In this document: one piece after another, positions 1 through 7,815 of the stretch
Layout of the letters: the number at the start of each line of letters is the position of its first letter
How positions within the stretch are numbered: position 1 is the stretch's first letter
DNA from: Candolleomyces eurysporus
Lineage: Eukaryota; Basidiomycota; Agaricomycetes; Agaricales; Psathyrellaceae
DNA: 10,849 nt
Reading direction: 5' to 3'
NCBI GenBank assembly: GCA_027579435.1
Contig: JANBPK010001786.1
Span: 1 to 10,849 of the forward strand
Notes under the pieces: model-generated
What the model was told of the DNA's origin: nothing
The model's database searches: none
Seen by the model: only the letters and a program-made list of their open reading frames with translations
Translations under genes and position numbers: made by a program

Positions 1-589
1 TTTTCCACTTCAGCCGCTCGCCGGTATGATGTTGCCAAGTTGACCCTCGTCGGAACTCTCGTCAGGGACCCAGAAGCTCGTTTTACAAAGTCGGAGAAGG
101 AGTATATGGTGTAATTATCCTACCTACTTGCTCCGAAGCAAAGTATCATAATACTCTCTTCCAGGTACACCGTTGCAACAAATGACTACCCACCCCCACC
201 TCCTGACGCGAATGGAGGTTAGCAACCGAAGCTTTACATTCACTTCTGTCGTCTGGCTCACGACGTTCAATACAGAGAAACAACAATCATCAACCACCTT
301 CCACCGTATATTGTCGTTCACTGGACACCAGATCAAATACTTGAAAACCCTCCGTAAAGGATCCAGAGTCTTTGTAGAAGCCAACTATGAGGTTCGTGAG
401 CCAGAAGCTGGAGCCGACCCTTCAACGCCCCGCGGTCAGAGACAGATTTTCTTGAGGCAAGGTGCGTCGTCTCATGATTTGTCACATTCCATTCTCTCAA
501 AGCTTCTTCTAGAGTCTATCCGGATACTTAACGGTCCCAGGCACCGCGAACAAGAGCAGGATGCATCTCATGAGTCTGAACCGTTTTAA
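1..589 (+). CDS. RIM1: Mitochondrial single-stranded DNA-binding protein (Rim1/mtSSB), 5' part missing
   Basis: OB-fold protein that coats single-stranded mitochondrial DNA during replication and repair. I read four exons: 1-110, 165-217, 276-461 and 513-589, with introns of 54, 58 and 51 nt, giving 141 visible codons and a TAA at 587-589. Family landmarks are VAKLTLVGTLVRDPEAR at the start of the OB fold, YTVATNDY, the strand TFHRILSF (usually TWHRILSF) and FLRQESIRIL at the end. The first visible residues (FSTSAARR) look like the end of a mitochondrial targeting peptide. Positions 1-13 could instead be the end of an intron, since they are pyrimidine-rich and end in CAG. The upstream exon with the start codon lies outside the window. 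The donor of intron 2 (GTTAGC) is weak. The C-terminus is acidic and ends in ESEPF, which recalls the tip of bacterial SSB. The family call is firm; exact exon ends are inferred. Confidence 0.88.
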
Positions 590-767
590 TTTATGTAATC
601 CACCTGTCTTTATCGTTATGCTGTATTTTTTGATAATCCCTACTCATATAATAAAGACTGTGTCCCGCTTGTGCTTGCAACTTCGAGTCGGTGTGTTATG
701 TAAGAAATGGAGACGCGCAAAACCACCTTGATCCTGGCGTTTATCTTCATCTCTGAATCCTATCAAC
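590..767 (+). promoter_or_regulatory. Intergenic region: mtSSB 3' UTR and DIS3 promoter
   Basis: This 178-bp gap must hold the 3' end of the mtSSB transcript and the promoter and 5' UTR of the DIS3 gene. Apart from the AATAAA at 650-655 I see no clear TATA box or known binding motif. The short spacing is typical of compact fungal genomes. Confidence 0.5.
650..655 (+). terminator. Candidate poly(A) signal AATAAA of the mtSSB gene
   Basis: A perfect AATAAA lies 61 nt after the mtSSB stop codon in an AT-rich stretch. Fungal polyadenylation signals are loose, so this is a position-based inference. Confidence 0.5.
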
Positions 768-3700
768 ATGGTCGAAATCACAATACGCAAGCGTCCCCGT
801 TCTGAGGCGGTCATTACCCAGCGGAAGTTCTTCAAGAAGACTGCGAGAGGGAAGGTTATCAAGGGTGAGTATTGACTTCATCTGATTTGCGCCAAAATGC
901 CTTACTTCTCGGTAATGCAGTCCTCAGAGAACGATACCTACGCGACGATGTTGGATGCGGTATACAGAGCTGTCGAGAATGCTCGGAGGCATGCACACCC
1001 TCCAGCAGCCTTTTGCCAGAGTCTGGTGCTGAGCACAGTCTCTTTCCTGATGGCCATTTCGTACTCCCAGATACCAATGTTTTCCTGTCACAGGTAAGAG
1101 GGATTATCGCAAATAACACCCGCTGCCCTCATCTCGAATCCTAATCCTAGATGGACCTTCTTGAGTCGTCCCTCTTTCGACCTCCGATAATCCTGCTTCA
1201 AACGGTTGTCGAAGAAGTTCGCCATCGCTCGTTGCCTCTCTACAATCGCCTCAAAGCGCTTATGGCCATGGATGACAAGTCAATATGGACCTTCTATAAC
1301 GAATACCGCTCGTACGCCTTTCGGTATCCTTCATTTGGAGTTGATACTCAATTCGCAACAGGGAAACAGCTGTGGTTCGGGAAGAGAACGAAACGCCCAA
1401 CGACAGAAACGATAGAGGTGCGTCTCGCATATTGAGCCATCGAACTCAATGAAGCTCATCCGGACCTCATAGGAATCCGGAAAGCCACTGCATGGTACAA
1501 GGACCATCTGCAACTGAATAATCCTCCGGTCCGAGGCAAGGCACCGCGAAAGCTACCTACCTTTGTGTTGCTCACCGAAGACGCGGCAAATAGGCAGAAA
1601 GCGGAGAAGGAAGGGCTTGTATCGCTCTCAGGTACGCGTCTTCGCATTAATTGCTATGTCTCGCCGCTGACGCACTTTATAGTCAGGAAGTACGTTGAAG
1701 GAATGAAGGATTCATCTCAGCTGCTTGATCTGTTGGCTTCCGTCGAAGCAGATGAGATTGAGCCAACAAGAGCGGCAGGTGGTAAACAGATCCTTTATTC
1801 CGAGGTGAGCGTTACTATTAAATTGCTGCCTCCAAAGTTCTCATTCTTCTACAGTATCTCCCTTCCGCCACCCTCATTAGTGGTGTCAAGGCAGGGGACC
1901 TCCACCAAGGACATTTCAATGCCAATCAGTACAATTACCTGGAAGGGAGTGTATCTGTACCTGCGTTCACAAAGCCCGTCTTACTCATAGGTCGAGAGAA
2001 TATGAACCGATCTACTTCTGGGGATATCGTGGTGGTAGAAGTATTCCCCGACAGTGAGTGGAAAGCACCGGCTGACGAAGTCGTGGATCAAGACTGTGAG
2101 TCTCCCGTTCTATCGTGAAGCCAACGACTGACGTCCGCAATGAATAATAGCCACATTGAAGAATGACGATGCAGAATCTGGCGACGAAGATGAGGCTGAA
2201 GACGATATTGTAACTAGAACGGAGTCAAAGGTTACATCGTCTGAGAAGCGGAGCTCAGAAAAGCAACCTACTGGCAGGGTGGTCGGGGTCATCAAACGCA
2301 ACTGGAGACCGTGGGTGTCAGCTGCTTCAATTCTAGTTGTCCCACTCACCTTTATTCTGCAGTTATGTGTGCCATATAGACAGCACCTCACTCACCTCTA
2401 TCAACTCAACTTCACTCTCCGTCCAAACCGTTTTTGCAACCCCCGTTTCTCGTTTACTTCCACGGATACGTCTTCGAACGCGACAAGCGCCCTCGCTGAT
2501 TGGGCAAAAGATCCTCGTCTCTATTGACCGTTGGGATGTCACTTCAAGGTACCCCGAAGGTCATTTCGTGCGTGCTTTGGGAAAGGTAGAAAGCAAAGAG
2601 GCCGAACAAGAGAGCTTGCTTCTCGAATTCGATGTGCCATACCGTCCGTTTGGTAAAGCTATTCTTGATTGCTTGCCGAAGGAAGGAGAGCAGTGGGTCG
2701 TACCCCCGAAATCCGACACCAGTCCGGAGTGGAGAGATAGGGAAGATCTCAGAAGTTTCACAATCTGCAGCATCGATCCTCCAGGTACATCTGTCATTTG
2801 TGAACTAATTGTGAACTGGATGTGTACTGAGCCACCGTTTCTAGGATGCCAGGATATTGACGATGCACTGCACGCTCGAAGATTACCCAATGGCAACATC
2901 GAGGCGGGCGTCCGTGAGTTTTCGCATCATGGATTAATGCGTCTGCCCGTGGCTCACACCCATATCGACCAGATATTGCTGACGTGTCTCATTTCGTTCA
3001 TGCCGATACTCCAATGGATAGCGAAGCTGCTTCTAGAGGAACGACTGTCTATTTAGTCGACAAGCGGATAGATATGCTACCCTCTCTCCTGGGCACCAAT
3101 CTATGTTCTCTTCGACCATATGTCGAGCGTTTGGCTTTCTCGGCCATTTGGGTACGTTGATATCTGCCGCTTCTATCTGCCGCTTCCTGACATTCTTTCC
3201 AGGAACTGACACCTGACGCAGACATTGTGAACGTCCGGTTTACCAAATCCGTGATTGCGTCTAAAGCTGCCTTCACTTACGAAGAAGCTCAGATACGCAA
3301 AGACGATCCGTAAGGCCTTCCTCGATTTACGAGAGAAATCTTTCCTGACAGTTTATTAGTAACCAAAAGGACGATTTGACCGAAGGCATCCGGTTGCTGA
3401 ATTCCATTGCTATCAAGTTGAAAGCGAAACGAATGGCTGCTGGTGCACTAAACCTCGCCTCACCCGAAGTCAAGATCCATCTGGATAGTTCTGAATCATC
3501 GGACCCGATTGATGTCGAGCAGAAGGAGCTCCGCGAAACGAACAGCTTGGTGGAGGAGTTCATGTTGCTTGCTAACATCAGCGTCGCGCAAAAGATTCAA
3601 GAGACATTCCCTCAGACTGCTGTGCTTCGGTATGTCACGATCCCTAGCTAGCCAGAGCGTTTCTGACGCGTCCCACCCAAGCCGTCACATGCCTCCGCCC

Positions 3701-4641
3701 AAGACCAACTTTGAAAAGCTTCAAGACATCTTGCAAAAGCGAAAAGGCCTCACGTTGGATGTATCAAGCTCGGGAGCCCTTGCGGCATCTTTGGACAAGT
3801 GTATTGTATGCGCGACATGCCTTTCCGAGGATCAGTTCATTTACGATTTGAATAGGACTCTGAAGAACCTGCGTTCAACACGTTGGTCAGGATCATGGCC
3901 ACGCGGTGTATGTTGTCTGCAGAGTATTTCTGTTCTGGCAGCGTTGCGCGAGACACGTTCGGTCATTATGGTCTCGCCAGTCCGATTTACACACATTTCA
4001 CTAGCCCAATTCGCCGGTATGCGGGTAGGTTTTGTCCTTTCCGTTGCCTGGATGTGTCCCAAAAAAGAGCTCACCATATAATTCGTTGCAGATGTTCTAG
4101 CTCACCGTCAGTTAGCAGCAGCGATCGGTTATTCGCCTCTTCACCCCTCACTCCACGGAAAATCCCACGTCGAGCGGATTCTGGATGTCGTGAATCGGCG
4201 ACACAGAATGGCTCAGATGGCTAGCCGAGCGAGCGTCGAGTTTTACGTTGGTCTAGCCCTCAAAGGACGTGAAGAACGCAATAAAGCCTCTGGAGCTGGC
4301 GCAGTCACCGAAGAAGCCTTTGTGATTCGGACATTCCGGAATGGACTCGGTGTCTTCGTTTCATCGTGAGTTTTGGTCGAGCTCAAGAGGAACGTTCTTC
4401 TTCTGACTTGTTCATACCCATTATTAGACTTGGAATCGAGGGGTTGATCATGTTCAAAAACGACTTGCAGTTCGATGCTGAAAACTACACCCTTTCCATT
4501 CCGGCACCTTCAGGTCCTCCCGTAACGATTTCTGTTTTCGATAAGGTCGTGGTTCGGATTGAAGTGGAGAAAGACAAGAATACGCAGCGTGGACGCGTGA
4601 AAATGACCCTCGTCAGCCCAATAGATTCGAAAAACATGTAA
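768..4641 (+). CDS. DIS3: Exosome catalytic subunit Dis3/Rrp44 (3'-5' exoribonuclease and endoribonuclease)
   Basis: Catalytic subunit of the RNA exosome, which degrades and trims RNA in nucleus and cytoplasm. Seventeen exons: 768-864, 921-1093, 1151-1311, 1362-1417, 1473-1631, 1683-1804, 1855-2095, 2151-2310, 2363-2784, 2845-2913, 2973-3151, 3203-3309, 3360-3629, 3682-3805, 3856-4024, 4092-4365, 4428-4641. They join in frame to 998 residues, against about 1000 in yeast. The N-terminal CR3 zinc motif C-x4-C-x2-C is C45, C50, C53. The PIN endonuclease domain has D83 (PDTNV), E111/E112, the DRNDR loop near 158-162 and D199. Cold-shock domains follow from about residue 256, with an acidic linker near 338-355. 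The RNB domain shows [12 protein letters not shown] with acidic residues D528, D534, D536 and D537, spaced exactly as in yeast Rrp44. An S1 domain closes the protein. Exon 3 could instead end at 1323, but 1311 gives the better family match and a normal 50-nt intron. Confidence 0.95.
3161..3186 (+). repeat. Perfect 13-bp tandem duplication inside a DIS3 intron
   Basis: TATCTGCCGCTTC occurs twice with no gap (3161-3173 and 3174-3186), filling half of the 51-nt intron 3152-3202. The copies are identical, so the duplication looks recent. It lies between the donor GTACGT and the acceptor. Confidence 0.85.
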
Positions 4642-4828
4642 ACAGTAGAGCAGGTGGTAGTCGTTTGCATCGAAGTTCCTTGTAATGGTAGTGGAAGAAT
4701 ACATTGACCCAGGACGGGTAGGAAAGGAAGCTGACAGCCATCGCGTATCCTGTTGTCAAACGTATATACTCTATTCATCGTGATCATGCCTTTCAAATGG
4801 CGACTGCACTCGCATAGTTGAATCCAGC
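4642..4828. other. Convergent intergenic region between DIS3 and the UPF0303 gene
   Basis: This 187-bp gap holds the 3' ends of both converging genes. No AATAAA is visible on either strand, and I see no structured RNA or conserved coding sequence. The two 3' UTRs probably lie close together or overlap. Confidence 0.5.
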
Positions 4829-5856
4829 TCATGTGACGGTTCTGGAAGCCATTCCTGTGCCATAGATTACTGAAAGGTCCCATGACATATGCACAAAGAA
4901 GCATACCGGATTGTTCTCATGACGCGCGGATTGTAGGACCGATTCTGGAGGATGAGTGGCTTCGAAGGTGGCGCTATTTCTCTTCTGCTTTGCAAGATAA
5001 TCGCGAATGGTAGTGGCCACAAGCTAATTCGGAGACTGAGCCAGGAAGAACTGACATATCTTTAGACACGAGCTCTCACATTGTGGTCCTCCTGAGAAGA
5101 ACCTGAATAGCAAGCTGCGACGGCGATAGGGCAGCATGGAGCATTCTATAAAGAAACAGGTGTCGGCATTCGAAGACTGTCTCCGTGAATTGCGTGTATT
5201 GAGTTTCAGTATTACCTCGAGCCAAATTGGAAAAGCTGAACCTGTCAGTCGAGAATTGGGAGGGGTACTGAAACAAAAGGGGACTCACCACCACCGTTTA
5301 TTCGGAAATTACCCTCTATGCCGAGTTGCTTTGGAGTCTTGCCCATAACGCTCATTCCCTTTTCGACATAGAAGCTGGAGTGGCCAGTTCTTCTGACGAC
5401 TGAGATCATACCCTCGAGGCATGACCAGCTGTCTAGACTGACATCGCCAACCCCTGTGGGATGCCCGAGATCGCCAACGGTGCACGAGAATAAGGTGTGT
5501 CCAGCAATGGTTTGGATGGATATAACGAGCCCCTTCCCTTTGAGATGGCGAGATGTGGATCGAAATCTCTTCCTAATGGACAAGCCCTGTTCATGAATGA
5601 AAGAACCTGAGTCGTCACTTGGTCGTCGGAGAGGAAGAGTGCTACGTACCAGAGTCAAAGCATCCGACGAGTCAAAGGAGGCGAACCGGTACTCGCTCTC
5701 CTGCGTCAAAGCCTGCGTGGCTAGGTCTGCATCAGTGGGTGTGCTGTTGTGGAAATTGCTGAACATGGAGAGCCGACTGCCGCTGGGTGAGGTGTCGAGG
5801 TCCAAGGCCAGTTGAGAGGGTCCACGAGAAGGAGTTGATGAGCTCGCTAGCGGCAT
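4829..5856 (-). CDS. HbpS/GlcG-like UPF0303 family protein (yeast Ybr137w type)
   Basis: Member of the UPF0303/DUF336 haem-binding-like family. The biochemical role in fungi is poorly defined; yeast Ybr137w has been linked to delivery of tail-anchored proteins. On the minus strand the exons are 5856-5650, 5586-5289, 5241-5216, 5145-5080 and 5023-4829, totalling 263 residues. The domain spans about residues 57-215: FDSSDALTLGLSIRKRF, KGKGLVISIQTIAGHTLFSC, the signature VVRRTGHSSFYVE at about 133-144, INGGGSAFPIWLE, and CCPIAVAACYSGSSQEDHN before a final helix. Known members are about 160-180 residues. Here there is an extra Ser/Thr/Pro-rich N-terminus of about 50 residues and an unrecognised tail of about 48. 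Met31 is an alternative start. A 37-nt segment 4906-4870 could be an intron leading to an earlier TAA, but that is shorter than any other intron here. Confidence 0.85.
5216..5241 (-). other. 26-nt microexon of the UPF0303 gene
   Basis: Flanked by introns 5288-5242 (47 nt, GTGAGT donor) and 5215-5146 (70 nt, GTAATA donor). It supplies most of SAFPIWLE, the conserved strand after the Gly-rich turn of the family. Skipping 26 nt would shift the frame. Confidence 0.75.
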
Positions 5857-6165
5857 AAAACGGGCACGTCAGGCTCCTGCGTGCAACGAGGCGTTTGGCG
5901 CTTTTATTGTCTGCCTTGTGCTTTCGAGAGATCACATATTCCGATTNCCCCACGACATATGAGCGTCCATTCTAACCTCTAGAGCTTGGATTAAAGAAGA
6001 GTGGTGGTTGTTTACTGCGAACCCTGTCCATTCAAGTTGCAGGGCGGGACCTGTCAGCCGGCTCGTGTTATTCCGACGCCCGGCTTAGTGGGCAACTGCA
6101 TCTTCCCCGGAGATCCATCATGTCGGCTACACTTGTCCACGACTCTACTTCTCCTCGCCATTCCA
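5857..6165. promoter_or_regulatory. Divergent promoter between the UPF0303 gene and PEX12
   Basis: This 309-bp gap separates the start codons of two divergent genes, so both promoters and 5' UTRs must lie within it. It contains an unresolved base N at 5947 directly before a run of four C. I see no clear TATA box or known peroxisome-response element. An upstream ATG at 6120 begins a short frame that overlaps the PEX12 start. The region is open in the PEX12 frame back to 6001, but without an ATG or conserved protein sequence, so it is not called coding. Confidence 0.6.
5947..5947. other. Unresolved base (N) before a C run
   Basis: A single N precedes CCCC in the divergent promoter. Together with the N at 7300, also directly before a C run, it suggests homopolymer errors in the source sequence rather than biology. 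Confidence 0.9.
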
Positions 6166-6194
6166 ATGGAGTTCTTCAACGATATCGGCGCTGA
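6120..6194 (+). other. Upstream ORF overlapping the PEX12 start codon
   Basis: ATG at 6120-6122 opens a 24-codon frame that ends at TGA 6192-6194, past the PEX12 ATG at 6166 and in another frame. If the transcript begins upstream of 6120, ribosomes starting here would bypass the main start. The transcription start is not known, so this is only a candidate. Confidence 0.45.
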
Positions 6195-7545
6195 CCCACT
6201 CAAGCCGTCGCTTTTCGAGCTCGTCGCCCAGGAACAGTTGAAGGATTTGCTTCAGCCGGCGCTGAAGTATGTGCTCGCGGTACGGAGTTTTGATGGATTC
6301 CGCTACCCCTCCCTGACCTTGCATTCCAGGTCTTTGCTCAACGCTATCCACGCTACTTGCTGAGGCTGGTCAACCGGCATGAAGAGTTCTACGCTCTCAT
6401 CATGCTCGTCGTTGAGCGACATTATCTCACCAAGCACAGTAAGTGCTCGCATGCCCACGTTCTTTATTGCCTTGCTGAGCCTCCTCCCTAGATGCCTCCT
6501 TTTCTGAGAATTTCTACGGCCTCAAACGGAGACGGCGGCCATACATCGAGACAGAAAGAACAAAGGCGGCTGTCGGTCAGGTTCCTGCGGGGGATAAGCT
6601 GCGGAGCAGTGAAGTGTGGAAGTCATTAGTGTTCCTGGTTCGTCCCTTTTATCAAGTCGCGTGAATACCGCCTCACACATGGTACAGATTGGTATCCCGT
6701 ATGTGAGAGCCAAAATGCAGGACTATTTCGAAGAGCTTGGCGGGGGAATTAGCTCGGACGTCATGGAGGAATCGATGGACACGCGACAAATCCAGATGCT
6801 CACAGACCAGGTGAGTGTCAAATGTACCCGTTCAAGGCGCTTAACTCATACTTTCGCTCGCAACAGAGCCTTCGAGGACGCTTTCGAAGAGCATTTAAAC
6901 GACTGTACCCATGGCTGAACATGTCCTTCGAAGGCTGGCTCTTGATATACAATATCTCATACCTTTTCAACCAAACGCCAGCTTATAGACCATGGCTGAA
7001 TTGGATTGGGGTCGACCTTCGACGGCTTGGGATAGAAGACTTCGTGAGTTTATCGCCCAGCACGTCCTTCAAACGTGTGCTGAACCTTCTATCGCAGAAT
7101 GCCGCAGCCCAGCTCGCTCAGAAGTCGCGGTCGTTGCCTAAATCGTTCAAGCTCTCTTCGAGAATCAAAGCGTTGCTCAGGAGTTCTCCAAGACTGCTGC
7201 TCGATTCGCTGAGGTTCTTATTGCCCACGGCCATTTTCTTCTTCAAGTTCTTGGAGTGGTGGTACTCACCTGGCTCGCCTGCCCGTTCATTGTCGACATN
7301 CCCCCCTCGGCCCTGCCATTCCTCCTCCCCGGATGCTTCCTCCACATCCTCAAGGGATCGGCTTCGATAAAAGTGCCTACGGAATCTGTCCAATATGCCA
7401 CAAACCCATTAGCAACGCCACTGCACTACCTTCTGGATACGTGTTTTGTTATCGATGTGCATTTGACCAGGTCGAGAGGCACGGTCGGTGTCCTGTGACA
7501 CTGCTTCCAACAAGAGTGTGGCAATTGAGAAAAGTGCTAGTTTAA
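6166..7545 (+). CDS. PEX12: Peroxisome biogenesis factor 12 (Pex12), RING ubiquitin ligase subunit
   Basis: Membrane subunit of the Pex2-Pex10-Pex12 ubiquitin ligase, which exports and recycles the import receptor Pex5 at the peroxisome. Exons: 6166-6279, 6330-6438, 6492-6637, 6688-6810, 6867-7043 and 7098-7545. Introns are 50, 53, 50, 56 and 54 nt. Family landmarks are the start [50 protein letters not shown], a hydrophobic segment ending [11 protein letters not shown], and a C-terminal RING. The RING shows C320, C323, C340, C343 and C354 with CPVT in place of CPxC, which fits the degenerate single-zinc RING known for Pex12. Around the N at 7300 the frame shifts by one base. Leaving out one base there joins the membrane region to [18 protein letters not shown] and gives 371 residues, a normal family length. 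I read this as a sequence error, not a pseudogene. Confidence 0.92.
7300..7300. other. Unresolved base causing an apparent frameshift in PEX12
   Basis: N lies between ACAT and a run of six C. Upstream coding is in one frame and the RING domain is in the next, and both halves are fully conserved in type. One surplus base in this homopolymer accounts for the break. Confidence 0.85.
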
Positions 7546-7596
7546 TGAGGCCAAATGGATGTATGTAGTATAGGATGCGACGGATAATGTTCTACG

Positions 7597-7602
7597 CACG
7601 TT
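7597..7602 (+). promoter_or_regulatory. CACGTT, possible weak Pho4/NUC-1 site
   Basis: GCACGTT resembles the low-affinity Pho4 site of the yeast PHO5 promoter. It is only 52 bp past the PEX12 stop and may lie in that gene's 3' UTR. CACGTT occurs several times elsewhere in the window, so the evidence is weak. Confidence 0.25.
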
Positions 7603-7675
7603 CGTTGATGAGCGAGAGAAATTTCGGAATCCGACATAAATTGTGATTTTTCGCGCAGATCTGGAGGAGGAATTG

Positions 7676-7681
7676 CACGTG
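7676..7681 (+). promoter_or_regulatory. CACGTG E-box, candidate Pho4/NUC-1 binding site
   Basis: A perfect palindromic CACGTG lies 135 bp upstream of the PHO81 start codon. It is the only CACGTG I found on reading the window. Pho4 in yeast and NUC-1 in Neurospora bind this core and activate phosphate-starvation genes; in yeast these include PHO81 itself. The site matches that logic, but other bHLH factors bind the same core. Confidence 0.5.
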
Positions 7682-7750
7682 TGTGAGGAAACGCGGAGTC
7701 TGAGGATCCATTTCGCGAGCCCTCATCTAGGAGGAAGGACAGACATTCGA

Positions 7751-7783
7751 ATGGCGGAAGGACTATACGCCGTGCCCTCCTAA
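7751..7783 (+). other. Short upstream ORF before PHO81
   Basis: ATGGCG opens a 10-codon frame ending in TAA, 32 nt before the main ATG. It matters only if the transcript starts upstream of 7751, which is not known. Confidence 0.3.
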
Positions 7784-7815
7784 TCTCTCCTCTTTCTTCC
7801 CGACCATCCACAGCG

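Larger units (their letters stand above)
7546..7815 (+). promoter_or_regulatory. Intergenic region: PEX12 3' UTR and PHO81 promoter
   Basis: This 270-bp gap separates two genes in tandem. It contains CACGTG at 7676-7681, a CACGTT at 7597-7602, a short upstream ORF at 7751-7783, and a strongly pyrimidine-rich tract at about 7773-7812 just before the start codon. CT-rich tracts near the start codon are common in fungal core promoters. No AATAAA for PEX12 was seen. Confidence 0.6.

Noticed and set aside
1324..1361. Alternative 38-nt intron in DIS3 with donor GTATCC
   Set aside because: A donor at 1312 gives a 50-nt intron and the better family match NEYRSETAVV, so the shorter intron is unlikely.
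2561..2899. Minus-strand open frame inside DIS3
   Set aside because: It is the shadow of the large conserved RNB exon on the plus strand.
4485..4904. Long open frame on the minus strand across the DIS3 3' end and the convergent intergenic region
   Set aside because: It shows no recognisable protein family, overlaps the last DIS3 exon antisense and lacks conserved-looking composition, so it is a chance open frame.
4870..4906. Possible extra intron near the 3' end of the UPF0303 gene
   Set aside because: At 37 nt it would be shorter than all other introns here. It remains possible because it would lead straight to a TAA, but I did not use it.
6001..6165. N-terminal extension of PEX12 by the open frame upstream of its ATG
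   Set aside because: There is no in-frame ATG, and the conserved Pex12 N-terminus starts at 6166.
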